NCBI GenBank assembly: GCA_044222225.1
Contig: JBGANR010000021.1
Span: 1 to 64,000, forward strand
Length of the DNA stretch: 64,000 nucleotides
From: JBGANR01 sp044222225
Lineage (GTDB): Bacteria > Actinomycetota > Actinomycetes > Mycobacteriales > Mycobacteriaceae
Direction: 5' to 3'
Of the stretch, positions 43,959-53,027 are shown piece by piece (the stretch's first letter is position 1; each line of letters begins with the position of its first letter). Below the pieces are notes generated by a model. It saw only the letters and a list, made by a program, of their open reading frames with translations, was not told where the DNA came from and did not search any database. Position numbers and translations under genes: made by a program.

Positions 43959-45392
43959 TCAGCAGTCGTAGTAGAGACTGAACTCGTACGGGTGCGGACG
44001 CACCTGCGTCGGCAGGATCTCGTCGTCGCGCTTGATGCGGATCCAGGTCTCGATGAGGTCCTCGGTGAACACGCCGCCCTCGGTGAGGTAGTCGTGATCC
44101 TCCTCGAGCCGGTCGATGACCGTCGCGAGCGACGTCGGGGCCTGCGGGATGCCCTTGGCCTCCTCCGGCGGGAGCTCGTAGAGGTCCTTGTCGACGGGCT
44201 CGTGCGGCTCGATCTTGTTCTTGACGCCGTCGATGCCCGCCATCATCATGGCCGCGAACGCGAGGTACGGGTTGCCCGAGCTGTCCGGGCAGCGGAACTC
44301 GATGCGCTTGGCCTTCGGGTTGTTGCCCGTGATCGGGATGCGGACGCACGCCGAGCGGTTGCGCTGGCTGTACACGAGGTTGATCGGAGCCTCGTAGCCG
44401 GGCACCAGACGCTTGTACGAGTTGATCGTCGGGTTCGTGAACGCGAGCAGCGACGGCGCGTGGTGCAGGATGCCGCCGATGTAGTGCCGCGCCATGTCCG
44501 AGAGCCCGCCGTAACCGGCCTCGTCGTAGAACAGCGGCGAGCCGTCCTTCCACAGTGACTGGTGGCAGTGCATGCCGGAGCCGTTGTCACCGAAGAGCGG
44601 CTTCGGCATGAAGGTGATGGACTTGTTGTTGGCCCAGCCGGTGTTCTTGATGATGTATTTGAACAGCATCAGATCGTCGGCGGCGTGCAGCAGCGTGTTG
44701 AACTTGTAGTTGATCTCGGCCTGGCCGGCGGTGCCGACCTCGTGGTGGCCGCGCTCCAGGGTGAAGCCCGCGTTGATGAGGTTCGTCGTCATCTCGTCGC
44801 GCAGATCCACGTAGTGGTCGTACGGGGCGACGGGGAAGTAGCCGCCCTTGGGGCGCACCTTGTAGCCGAGGTTGGGGGTGCCGTCCGGGTTGACCGGGCT
44901 GGACGCGTTCCACCAGCCGGACTCCGACTCGATCTCGTAGAACGTGCCGTTCATCTCCGAGCCGAAGGACACCGAGTCGAAGATGTAGAACTCGGCCTCG
45001 GCGCCGAAGAAGCAGGTGTCGGCGATGCCGGTGCTGGCGAGGTACTGCTCGGCCTTGCGCGCGATGTTGCGCGGGTCGCGGCTGTAGGCCTCGCGGGTGA
45101 ACGGGTCGTGCACGAAGAAGTTGAGGTTGAGCGTCTTCGCCTTGCGGAACGGGTCGATCCGGGCCGTCGTGACGTCGGGCAGCAGCATCATGTCCGACTC
45201 GTCGATCGACTGGAAGCCGCGCACCGAGGAGCCGTCGAAGGCGAGACCGTCGGTGAAGACACTCTCGTCGAACGCGTCGGCCGGAATCGAGAAGTGCTGC
45301 ATGACGCCGGGGAGGTCGCAGAAGCGGACGTCGACGTACTGGACGTCACTCGTCCGGAGGTAGTCGAGCAGTTCCTGGTCTGTGGTGAACAC
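43959..45392 (-). CDS. glnA1: Glutamine synthetase type I, GlnA1
   Basis: 477 residues; main enzyme making glutamine from glutamate, ammonia and ATP. Motifs: LAFDGSSVRGF, FGAEAEFYIFD, FMPKPLFGDNGSGMHCHQS and RIEFRCPDSSGNPYLAF. The adenylylation loop is DKDLYELPPEE near residue 405, with the Tyr modified by GlnE, whose gene is also in this window. GTG 45392 starts it. The 278 bases upstream must hold the promoter; a GTTAC-N6-GTGTC at 45431-45446 is a weak GlnR-box candidate only. Confidence 0.97.
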   Translation of the reverse strand: MFTTDQELLDYLRTSDVQYVDVRFCDLPGVMQHFSIPADAFDESVFTDGLAFDGSSVRGFQSIDESDMMLLPDVTTARIDPFRKAKTLNLNFFVHDPFTREAYSRDPRNIARKAEQYLASTGIADTCFFGAEAEFYIFDSVSFGSEMNGTFYEIESESGWWNASSPVNPDGTPNLGYKVRPKGGYFPVAPYDHYVDLRDEMTTNLINAGFTLERGHHEVGTAGQAEINYKFNTLLHAADDLMLFKYIIKNTGWANNKSITFMPKPLFGDNGSGMHCHQSLWKDGSPLFYDEAGYGGLSDMARHYIGGILHHAPSLLAFTNPTINSYKRLVPGYEAPINLVYSQRNRSACVRIPITGNNPKAKRIEFRCPDSSGNPYLAFAAMMMAGIDGVKNKIEPHEPVDKDLYELPPEEAKGIPQAPTSLATVIDRLEEDHDYLTEGGVFTEDLIETWIRIKRDDEILPTQVRPHPYEFSLYYDC

Positions 45393-45670
45393 CTGTAGTT
45401 GGCTCCTTCGTGAGTGCTGGTCCCGGGGCGGTTACGTCGGTGTGTCGGCCCCGCGACACGGCGGGCGGGAGCGGGAGCGGGACGAGCCGCCCCAGCGGCC
45501 TGTGTCGACGATATGGAGGGCACGTTGCCCGAGGGCTACCCGGATGTTTCTTCGGTGTTACACGGCGATCGGCGCCGCAGCGTCGATCATGCCCGCCGGG
45601 ACGGCCGTCATGGTCCCGGGGGGCGAGGTCGGCGCGTATCGGCCTCGTTCGGGAGGTTATGGTGGACGCC

Positions 45671-46135
45671 ATGGGTCGCGTCACGGGATCGTGGTTGTCC
45701 GGGCCGCAAGCGGCCATGCCGGAGGGCCATACGGACGGCCGCGGCTACCGCGGCGAGGAGTTGGGCCTGCCCGAATCGGGCCCGGGTTCGTTGGCCGAGT
45801 CGTGGCGCCGGGCCTTCGCGCTGTTCGTCGACTGGGTCGGTTCGGGCCTCATCGCCATCGCGCTCACCGGTTTCCTCTCCGACGCCTTCGCCACCGCCAA
45901 CTGGGCCGTGTGGTTCGGCGTCGGCGTCGTCTCACTGTCGCTCTTCGGCTTCACGCCCGGTCAGCTGGCTGTCGGGATCCGCGTCGTCCGCGAGGACGGC
46001 GTGCGCGTCGGGCCGCTCGCGGCGCTCGTGCGGCAGCTGTTCGTGTCGCTCGTCGTTCCGGCGCTGCTCACCGACAGAGACGGACGCGGCATGCAGGACC
46101 GCGTCACCCGGACGGTCGTCGTCCTCAGCCGCTGA
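45671..46135 (+). CDS. RDD-family membrane protein
   Basis: 154 residues. Two or three transmembrane segments: about residues 40-60 (WVGSGLIAIALTGFLS) and 65-85 (VWFGVGVVSLSLFGF), plus a C-terminal amphipathic part. The R-D-D-type arginine/aspartate pattern is seen as SWRRAFALFVDW. It is the M. tuberculosis Rv2219A-position gene, divergent from glnA1. ATG 45671 fits homolog starts (GRVTGSWLSGP); an in-frame GTG at 45662 is better spaced from GGAGG at 45652. Function is not established. Confidence 0.83.
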   Translation: MGRVTGSWLSGPQAAMPEGHTDGRGYRGEELGLPESGPGSLAESWRRAFALFVDWVGSGLIAIALTGFLSDAFATANWAVWFGVGVVSLSLFGFTPGQLAVGIRVVREDGVRVGPLAALVRQLFVSLVVPALLTDRDGRGMQDRVTRTVVVLSR

Positions 46136-46168
46136 GCCCGGATCCGTCGTTCGCCGAGCCGGATCGCG

Positions 46169-47440
46169 TCAGTCCTCGCTGCGCGCGGGTGGACGCGGCC
46201 GGGCCAGATCGATCGTGTGGCCGAACGCGCAGGCGTCGTCGACGTGCATCGGACGCGCGTACCACCAGCCCTGCGCGTAGTCGCAGCCGAGCGCGACGAC
46301 GCGTCGGTGCGCCGCCTCGGTCTCGACTCCCTCGGCGACGGTCGCGAGGCCGAGCTCGGAGGCCATCGTCTGGATCGACGCACCGACGTCGTGCCGTCTG
46401 CGCTCGGGCGCCGCGCCCGCGGGGAAGTCGGCGATGAACAACCTGTCGATCTTCACGATGCCGATCGGATACGTACTGAGATCGGAGAGCGCCGAGTAGC
46501 CGGTGCCGAAGTCGTCGAGGCACAGCCGGACGCCGAGCGTCTGCAGTGCGGCGAGCGCCTGCTGGGTGTCGGCGGTGTCGATGACCAGTGCGGTCTCGGT
46601 CAGTTCGATCCACAGCTTCGACGCCGGCACGCCGTACGCGGCGAGCGTGCCGGCCACGAAGTCGGCGAGGCCGATGCCGGCCGACTGCCGCGGGGAGACG
46701 TTCACCGAGACGGTGACGTCGCTGTCCGGGTGGACCACCATGTGGTGGGCCATGTCGGCGATGGCCTGTTCGATGACCCACCGCCCGATGTCGGTGATCA
46801 GCGGGTGCGACTGCTCGGCGATCTCCATGAAGTAGGACGGATTGCGCAGCGCGCCGCCGTGCCGCCACCGGAGCAGCGCCTCGAAGGCGACGAGTTCGCC
46901 CGTCGCGGGCACGATGATCGGCTGGTAGTAGAGGGCCAGGCTGCCGTCTGTCGTGGCGGTGCGCAGGGCGTCGGCGATCTCGGCGTGCCGCGGATCGGCG
47001 TCCGGACGCCGATCGGCCGGCGCGGCGGAGTGGCCCAACCCGTCCACGGTGTGGATGAAGCCGGCGACGGCGTGGGCGGTGGCGACCGTCCAGCGTCGGA
47101 CGTCGACGCCGGGTGGGGCGGAGGCGAGGGCGGCGACGATCTCGTCGAGCGCCGTCTCGTCGAGGGCCGCCGACGGGCGATCACCGGAGGCGAGGACGGC
47201 GCCCGCGGCCCTGGCGGCGCCGGTGTCGACGGGCTCGGCGGCCGCCGCGTCGCGGAGTCGGGCCTGCAGCGCCGACAAGCCGTCTGCGATGCTGTCGAGC
47301 AGTGCCGCGTCGGGTGCGGCGGCCGACGTCATCCGGAGCGCCGCTTCGCGGAACCTCGGCCGACTCGCCCCGCCGACGGCGGCCTCGTCATGTTCGGGCA
47401 TCGATCTCTCTCTTCGGGCCCCGACAGCGTCGGTCTCCAT
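46169..47440 (-). CDS. EAL-domain cyclic-di-GMP phosphodiesterase
   Basis: 423 residues. Residues about 20-135 form a helical N-terminal region with RRWTVATAHAVAGF, shared with the second EAL protein in this cluster. The EAL domain (about 160-400) shows EALLRW at 187-192, VSVNVSPRQ, ELTETALV, DDFGTGYS, KIDRLFI and AEGVET; all catalytic metal ligands appear present, so hydrolysis of c-di-GMP is likely. GAGGTG five bases before ATG 47440 supports this start. No membrane segment. Confidence 0.9.
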   Translation of the reverse strand: METDAVGARRERSMPEHDEAAVGGASRPRFREAALRMTSAAAPDAALLDSIADGLSALQARLRDAAAAEPVDTGAARAAGAVLASGDRPSAALDETALDEIVAALASAPPGVDVRRWTVATAHAVAGFIHTVDGLGHSAAPADRRPDADPRHAEIADALRTATTDGSLALYYQPIIVPATGELVAFEALLRWRHGGALRNPSYFMEIAEQSHPLITDIGRWVIEQAIADMAHHMVVHPDSDVTVSVNVSPRQSAGIGLADFVAGTLAAYGVPASKLWIELTETALVIDTADTQQALAALQTLGVRLCLDDFGTGYSALSDLSTYPIGIVKIDRLFIADFPAGAAPERRRHDVGASIQTMASELGLATVAEGVETEAAHRRVVALGCDYAQGWWYARPMHVDDACAFGHTIDLARPRPPARSED

Positions 47441-47688
47441 CTTTCACCTCGAAACCGCGTCGGGTTCCCGTTCGGACTCGACTGAGGCGTGTCCGGGAGG
47501 ACTTCGTCGCGATCGTGCCGTTCCGTTTCGGCGGGAGATGCGGTACTCGGCCTAGATCGTCATACGACACGGCGATCGCCGCGCGGCGAACACGCCGTCG
47601 CGACGTCGCGGCTCGCCGAAAAGGGTGGATGTTGGGCGAATCCTGCGCGCGCTGGCCACGCGCTAGTCCCATACGTAACATCAGCACC

Positions 47689-48360
47689 ATGCGCCACCTC
47701 CGTATCGCGTCGCTCCTCGCTGCCTGTCTCGCCGCGGTCTCGGCCGCACCGGCGTTCGCCGATGAAGGGCCGTCGCGCTACCCGGCTCGGTGCGAGTCGG
47801 TGGTGCACATCGGCGATTCGACGTCCGTCGTCGGCGAGAACGAGCAGGCGATCCCCGACCCGGCCGAGCGGCTGGAGGGCCGATACCACGCGGCCGGGGT
47901 CAAGACCGTGTACGCCGACAACCTCGGCGGCCGCTCGATCGTCGAGCGGGTCGGCGACGGCACCAACGCGATCGACGCCCTGACGACGCTCGCGCCGAAG
48001 AATCCGAGCTGCTACGTCATCGCCATGGGGACGAACGACGCCGCGAACATCGCCGTCGGCTCGAACGTCGACGCCGCCGAGCGGATCGCCCGGGTGCTCG
48101 CGAAGACCGGCGACCGTCCGGTGCTCTGGCCGACCGTGAAGACCGCGTCGACGACCTCGCAGCAGGCCTATGCGAACGCGAACATGGAGAAGTTCAACGC
48201 CGCCCTGCGGGCCGCGGCGGCGCGGCATCCGAACCTGAAGATCTACGACTGGGCCGCGATCGCCGGCGACGATCTCTTCGCCGATGACGGCATTCACCCG
48301 AATGTGCGCGGCGCGAAGCTGCGGAATGAGAAGATCGCGGCGGCGCTGACGGCGCCGTGA
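47689..48360 (+). CDS. Secreted SGNH/GDSL hydrolase
   Basis: 223 residues with a signal peptide (ASLLAACLAAVSAAPAFA, cleavage at FA-DE). Block I is HIGDSTSVVG with the catalytic Ser, block III is MGTNDAANI and block V is DGIHPNVRG with the Asp and His. It is an esterase or deacetylase fold acting outside the membrane; the substrate might be a cell-wall or polysaccharide acyl group. It lies between the two EAL/GGDEF groups of the c-di-GMP cluster. Confidence 0.85.
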   Translation: MRHLRIASLLAACLAAVSAAPAFADEGPSRYPARCESVVHIGDSTSVVGENEQAIPDPAERLEGRYHAAGVKTVYADNLGGRSIVERVGDGTNAIDALTTLAPKNPSCYVIAMGTNDAANIAVGSNVDAAERIARVLAKTGDRPVLWPTVKTASTTSQQAYANANMEKFNAALRAAAARHPNLKIYDWAAIAGDDLFADDGIHPNVRGAKLRNEKIAAALTAP

Positions 48361-48372
48361 CCGGCCTACTCG

Positions 48373-48389
48373 TGACATCCGTCATGTCA
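48373..48389. promoter_or_regulatory. Short inverted repeat upstream of the GGDEF genes
   Basis: TGACAT and ATGTCA face each other around five bases, about 100 bases before the first GGDEF start. It may be an operator for this operon or a weak terminator after the SGNH gene; evidence is only the symmetry. Confidence 0.3.
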
Positions 48390-48490
48390 TCGGTACGAAA
48401 CCTGTATCTGAACGAGGCCGGTCGTCTGTAACATTCGGGTGGGCATTCGCGAACTATCCGGTGTCGATGGCCAGGACGCGGAGGTGGACG

Positions 48491-49642
48491 ATGGCGCTGG
48501 CTGGGGCCGGTCGGCGTGTCGACACGCGATACTCCTCTCAGCTCGACGGTGTGTGGCGCGTCATGACCGCCTGGTGGCGCTCGCGTTCGGACTACGACGG
48601 CGTCGTCGCCTACATCGACGCCCGCCAGTTGCGAGGACCGCTGCGCGGCATCCTCGGCGTGCTCTGCGCGCTGCTCCTGCTGGCTCCGCCGCTGGGGCAG
48701 CCGGCGATCGACGTCCACGAGATGACGCCGATCGTGCTTGCGGGGATGCTGTCCTGTGCCGCGGTCGGGCTGTTCTGGACGATCCGGTGGTGGGCCGGTG
48801 CTCACCCCGGGCGCTCGTTGTCGTTGCTCTTCATCGTGACGGCGGACTGCTCGGTCATCGCATCGTCGATGCTCGGCGACGTCGTCGTCTCGCAGCTGTT
48901 CACGCTCTGCCCGCTCGTCTTCGTCTCCGTCTACGCCGCGTTCTTCCACGGCGCCAGGCTGACCACGTCCAGAGCGGTCTTCTCCACCGTCGTGGTCGCG
49001 TCGGTCGCCGTCGTCGTCTCGCGTGACGTCGGCATCGTCTACGCCGTCGTCAAGGCCGGTACGGTGCTCGGCTTCGTCGCGGTGCTGCCCATCGCCATCC
49101 AGCTCATCTCGTGGGCGATGACGCGGGACGCCGCCGCGTCGTCCATCGACGAGCTCACCGGGGTCCTCAACCGGCGCGGCTTCCTCACGGAGGCCGAGAA
49201 GCGGATAACAGGCATGGCTCGCGAGTCGCCAGGGTGCGAGGTCGTCGTCATGGTGGTCGACGTCGACCATTTCAAGCGGGTCAACGACATCGCGGGCCAC
49301 GGCGCGGGCGACCGCGTGCTCATCCGGACGGCCGCCCGGATCCGGGTGGCGGTCGGACCGGACGCGGTGCTCGGCCGGCTCGGCGGCGAGGAGTTCGCCG
49401 TCGTCGACGTGCTGCCGCCGGGTGACGCGCTGCGCGTCGCCGAACGCGTGCGAGCGGCCATCTCGGAGCCCGGTGCTCCCGTCACCGTGACGGCGAGCAT
49501 CGGCGTCTCGGTCGAGCCGGTGAGCTTCGTCGGTGAGAACCTCACCGCGGCGGACGTCCTCTTCGAACTCGTCGAACGCGCCGACCGCGCGATGTACGCC
49601 GCGAAGGCCGCCGGCCGCGACGCCGTCGCGCTGGGCGGTTGA
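48491..49642 (+). CDS. Membrane diguanylate cyclase 1
   Basis: 383 residues. Six hydrophobic helices between about residues 52 and 208 form a membrane sensor. The GGDEF domain follows with DELTGVLNRRGF at about 220, DVDHFKRVNDIAGHGAGD, and active-site LGGEEF at 298-302. The inhibitory I-site RxxD is missing, so product inhibition is not expected. ATG 48491 has GGAGG seven bases upstream. It overlaps its paralog by four bases. It makes c-di-GMP from two GTP. Confidence 0.9.
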   Translation: MALAGAGRRVDTRYSSQLDGVWRVMTAWWRSRSDYDGVVAYIDARQLRGPLRGILGVLCALLLLAPPLGQPAIDVHEMTPIVLAGMLSCAAVGLFWTIRWWAGAHPGRSLSLLFIVTADCSVIASSMLGDVVVSQLFTLCPLVFVSVYAAFFHGARLTTSRAVFSTVVVASVAVVVSRDVGIVYAVVKAGTVLGFVAVLPIAIQLISWAMTRDAAASSIDELTGVLNRRGFLTEAEKRITGMARESPGCEVVVMVVDVDHFKRVNDIAGHGAGDRVLIRTAARIRVAVGPDAVLGRLGGEEFAVVDVLPPGDALRVAERVRAAISEPGAPVTVTASIGVSVEPVSFVGENLTAADVLFELVERADRAMYAAKAAGRDAVALGG

Positions 49643-50772
49643 CCCCCCGGCAGAGGCGGCGGTTCTCGCACAGCGACTCCGACGCGGCATGGCGCGTCAT
49701 GCGCGCATGGTGGCTTGCGAAAGAGGACTACGACTCCGTCATCACCTACCTCGAACAGAAGCAGATGCGTGGGCTGTGCCGCGGCTTCATGGTGCTGTTC
49801 AGTTCGCTGCTCCTGCTCATGCCGCCGATCGGGCAATTGACGAGTGTCGCCGGGGACACGGCGTTCTGTATCGCACGGATGCTGTGCGCCGCCGTCGGGC
49901 TCTTCTGGACCGTTCGGTGGTCCTTTCGGCGGCTGCCCGGCCAGACGGCGTCGATCGTCTTCGTCATCATGGCGGACGCGGCGATCTACGCATCCGCGGC
50001 GCTGGGTGACGTGGCGATCTCGCAGATGTTCACCCTCTCGCCGCTGGTCTTCATCTCGATCTACGTGGCGTATCTGCACGGCTCCCGGCACATCGTGGCG
50101 CGTTCGGCGGTGCTGGCGATCATCGTCGTCACGGTGGCGGTGTTCGTCGCCGACCATGTGGGAGTGGGCTACGCCGTGGTCAAGGGCGCCATGGTGCTCG
50201 GCTTCGTCTCCGTGCTCCCCATCGCGGTGTCGGTCATCGCGTGGGCGATGCGGCACGACGCCGCGGCGTCGGTGTTCGACGAGCTCACCGGTGTGCTCAA
50301 CCGGCGGGGATTCTTCGCGGAGTCGTCGAAGCGGATCGCCGAGGTCGACCGTGCGACGGTGGACCGCGAGATCGTCGTCATGGTCGTCGACGTCGACCAC
50401 TTCAAGCGGGTCAACGATGTCCACGGGCACGGTGCCGGCGACGAGGTCCTCGTCCGCACCGCCGAGCGGATCCGCGCGGCGGTGGGGCCGGACGCCGTCG
50501 TCGCCAGGCTCGGCGGCGAGGAGTTCGCCGTGGTGGAGGTGCTGCCGCGCGGTGACGCGCCGTACGTCGCGCAGCGGGTGCGCACGGCGATCTCCGCCGC
50601 CGGCGCACATGCCACCGTGACGGCGAGCATCGGCGTCGCCGCCGAACCGGCGAGTCTCGTCGGAGGGAGCATCGCCGCCGACGATGTGCTCGTCGAACTG
50701 CTCGAACGGGCCGACCGGGCGATGTATTCGGCGAAGGCCGCCGGCCGCGACGCGGTGGTGCTGGGCGGCTAG
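49639..50772 (+). CDS. Membrane diguanylate cyclase 2 (paralog)
   Basis: 377 residues, similar throughout to the preceding cyclase: membrane helices in the first 210 residues, DELTGVLNRRGFF, DVDHFKRVNDVHGHGAGD and LGGEEF. The I-site RxxD is again absent. TTG at 49639 overlaps the previous stop (TTGA), so the pair is translationally coupled and arose by tandem duplication. The stop overlaps the convergent EAL gene by four bases. Confidence 0.9.
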   Translation: MTPRQRRRFSHSDSDAAWRVMRAWWLAKEDYDSVITYLEQKQMRGLCRGFMVLFSSLLLLMPPIGQLTSVAGDTAFCIARMLCAAVGLFWTVRWSFRRLPGQTASIVFVIMADAAIYASAALGDVAISQMFTLSPLVFISIYVAYLHGSRHIVARSAVLAIIVVTVAVFVADHVGVGYAVVKGAMVLGFVSVLPIAVSVIAWAMRHDAAASVFDELTGVLNRRGFFAESSKRIAEVDRATVDREIVVMVVDVDHFKRVNDVHGHGAGDEVLVRTAERIRAAVGPDAVVARLGGEEFAVVEVLPRGDAPYVAQRVRTAISAAGAHATVTASIGVAAEPASLVGGSIAADDVLVELLERADRAMYSAKAAGRDAVVLGG

Positions 50773-52496
50773 CCCCTCAGGCCGACCGCGGCGCCCGCGA
50801 CGATGCCGGAGAACGCGACGGCCGCCGGCGTGGGGCGTCCGTAGCGCCACCCCTGGGCGTAGTCGCAGCCGAGCTCGAGGACGCGCAGGTGTGCGGCGTC
50901 GCTCTCGACGCCCTCGGCGACGGTGGCGACGCCCAGGGTGTCGGCCATCGCCTGAATGGACGCGACGACGTCGTGGCGCCTGCGGCCCGAGGTCGTGTCC
51001 GGAGCGTCCGCGGCGGCGATGAACGTCCGGTCGATCTTGACGACGCCGATGGGGAAGTTGGAGAGGTTGGACAGCGCCGAGTAGCCGGTGCCGAAGTCGT
51101 CGAGGCAGACCCGGACGCCGAGCCCGTCGAGGGCGGTGAGCGTCTGTTCGGTGCGGTCGGTGTCGGTGATGAGGCCGGTCTCGGTGAGCTCGATCCACAG
51201 CCGTGACGGCGGGACGTCGTATTCGGCCAGCGCCGCGGCCACGACGTCGGCCAGCCGGGGGGCGAGCAGTTGTCGCGGCGAGACGTTCACCGAGACGGCG
51301 ACGGTGCTGTCCGGCGCGGCGGCGATGAGGTCGGCGAGGTCGGCGATGGCCCGTTCGATCACCCAGTTGCCGATCTCGACGATGAGGGCCGAGCTCTCGG
51401 CGACGTCGATGAAGTAGGCGGGATCGCGCAGGACGCCGAGGTGGCACCACCGCAGCAGCGCCTCGAAGGCGGCGACCTCGCCGGTCGCGGGGGCGACGAT
51501 CGGCTGATAGTGCAGTGCGAGGCTGCCGTCGGTGGCGGCCGTGCGCAGGGCGCGGGCCGTCGTCAGACGCCGCATGACGTCGGGCCGGGGATGGTCGTGT
51601 TCGGTGGCGAGCTCGGCCTGTCGGGAGGCGTACCGCGAGCCGCCGGCGTCCTTCGCCTCGCCGAGCGCTTGGTAGGCGTGTGTGACGAGCTGCGCGCCGC
51701 TGCGGAAGCCGCAGGACGTCGTCGTCACGATGCCGACGTGGGCGTCGATCATCGCCGGGCCCGAGGAGAGCGCGAACGGCATGGTCAGCGAGCCGATGAC
51801 GCGCTCGGCCAGCGCGTCCGCGGACTCCGTGCACAGCCCGCCGCCGAGGGCGAAGTCGTTTCCGGTGAGCCGGCCGACGGTGTGACCGCCGACACCGGCG
51901 ATGGACCGCAGGCGGCCCGCGACGGCGGCGAGGAGTTCGTCGTCGGCCGCGACGCCGTGTCGTCCGGTGTCCTCGTCGCCGCCGTCGACGTCGACGACGA
52001 GCACGCCGACGTGCGCGCCGTCGGCGCTCGCCAGACGGGCCGTCATGTGTTCCTCGAACGCCGCGCCGCTGAGCAGGCCGGTGACCGGGTCACGTCCGCG
52101 GCGCCGGTCGGCGTGTTCGGGCCGAACCTGGCCGTCGCGGTCCTCGACGGCGCTCACGAAGCCGGCGACGGCGTGTGCCGTCGCCGTGGTCCACCGCCGG
52201 CGGTCGATGTCGCCCGGAGCGGCGTCGGCGAGGAAGGGGATCGAATCGTCGAGGACGGAGCGCAGATGACCGAGGGGGCCGCCGGCGAGCCGGGCGCCGA
52301 TGTCACGGGCCGTGGCGGCGTCGACGGGGGTCGAGCCGGCCGCCGCGCGCAGCCGCGTCAGCAGATCGTTCAGGTGATCGAGCACGCGATCGGCGTCGAC
52401 ACCCGCGAGGCCGTTCGGCCCGGCGGCGTGCGCCCAGCGGCGGGCGAGCGAGCGGAGAACGTCGTCGGGGCGTTCCGATGTCGTGGCGTCGGTCAT
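50769..52496 (-). CDS. GGDEF-EAL protein with degenerate GGDEF domain
   Basis: 575 residues. The N-terminal helical part (to about 120, with RRWTTATAHAVAGF) matches the other EAL protein. The middle GGDEF domain has TGNDF (211-215) in place of GGDEF, so it should not cyclise GTP and may only bind it. The EAL domain (about 315-555) is intact: EALLRW at 345, VNVSPRQ, DDFGTGYS, KIDRTFI and AEGVES. ATG 52496 is chosen; the open frame reaches 52724 without protein-like sequence. A phosphodiesterase role is likely. Confidence 0.87.
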   Translation of the reverse strand: MTDATTSERPDDVLRSLARRWAHAAGPNGLAGVDADRVLDHLNDLLTRLRAAAGSTPVDAATARDIGARLAGGPLGHLRSVLDDSIPFLADAAPGDIDRRRWTTATAHAVAGFVSAVEDRDGQVRPEHADRRRGRDPVTGLLSGAAFEEHMTARLASADGAHVGVLVVDVDGGDEDTGRHGVAADDELLAAVAGRLRSIAGVGGHTVGRLTGNDFALGGGLCTESADALAERVIGSLTMPFALSSGPAMIDAHVGIVTTTSCGFRSGAQLVTHAYQALGEAKDAGGSRYASRQAELATEHDHPRPDVMRRLTTARALRTAATDGSLALHYQPIVAPATGEVAAFEALLRWCHLGVLRDPAYFIDVAESSALIVEIGNWVIERAIADLADLIAAAPDSTVAVSVNVSPRQLLAPRLADVVAAALAEYDVPPSRLWIELTETGLITDTDRTEQTLTALDGLGVRVCLDDFGTGYSALSNLSNFPIGVVKIDRTFIAAADAPDTTSGRRRHDVVASIQAMADTLGVATVAEGVESDAAHLRVLELGCDYAQGWRYGRPTPAAVAFSGIVAGAAVGLRG

Positions 52497-53027
52497 CCCA
52501 CCGGTCGATTCGGCGAGCCCCGTCGTGGGGTCGAGCATCCGACGACTCGGGATCGCGAACTCGTGCGTCGGGTTCGGCGAACCGTGCGGGCGGTGACATG
52601 CGGTCCGTTCGTCATCGTCCACTCCTCGGGTCGGCGCGTCGGCGCGCGCATGCGCCGCGCGGATCGATGTCGTCGGCGGTGGTTTCAGGCGAGTCACCAG
52701 TGGTGACATCTCAAGTCTAGGCACACGTCAATCGTTCTTTAGGGAGGATGTCGGGGCGTCGCGCGATCAGCGACTTCCGACGCCGGGACCGGGCCCGGTG
52801 TCGTTCGTTCGGTTGCGAACGCTTCCAGTCGCGGAGGTGCTCCGCAAGGGTGCCGATCATCGTTTTTCCCAGGCGTGCCATGGATATTGGTACAGACGGC
52901 CGGACTTCCGTCGAATAGGTGGATATGCCGCAGCCGCCGGTGCTCGCTCCAAATCAGGCTATGGGGCGGCAACCCCGTGAGGGCGGCGTTCTGGCGGCGT
53001 GACGGCCGCCTCACGCAGAATGTGGCC
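52497..53027. other. Intergenic stretch before the LysR regulator
   Basis: About 530 bases with no gene I can support. The left part may hold the promoter of the GGDEF-EAL gene (the sequence upstream of 52496 on the minus strand). The right part, 52870-52970, is AT-richer; TGGATAT occurs twice (52880 and 52920 region), which could be LysR-binding repeats for the next gene. No RNA structure was recognised. Confidence 0.4.

Noticed and set aside
45431..45446. Possible GlnR box upstream of glnA1
   Set aside because: GTTAC-N6-GTGTC fits only part of the consensus and no second box is found at the right spacing, so it is not listed as a site.
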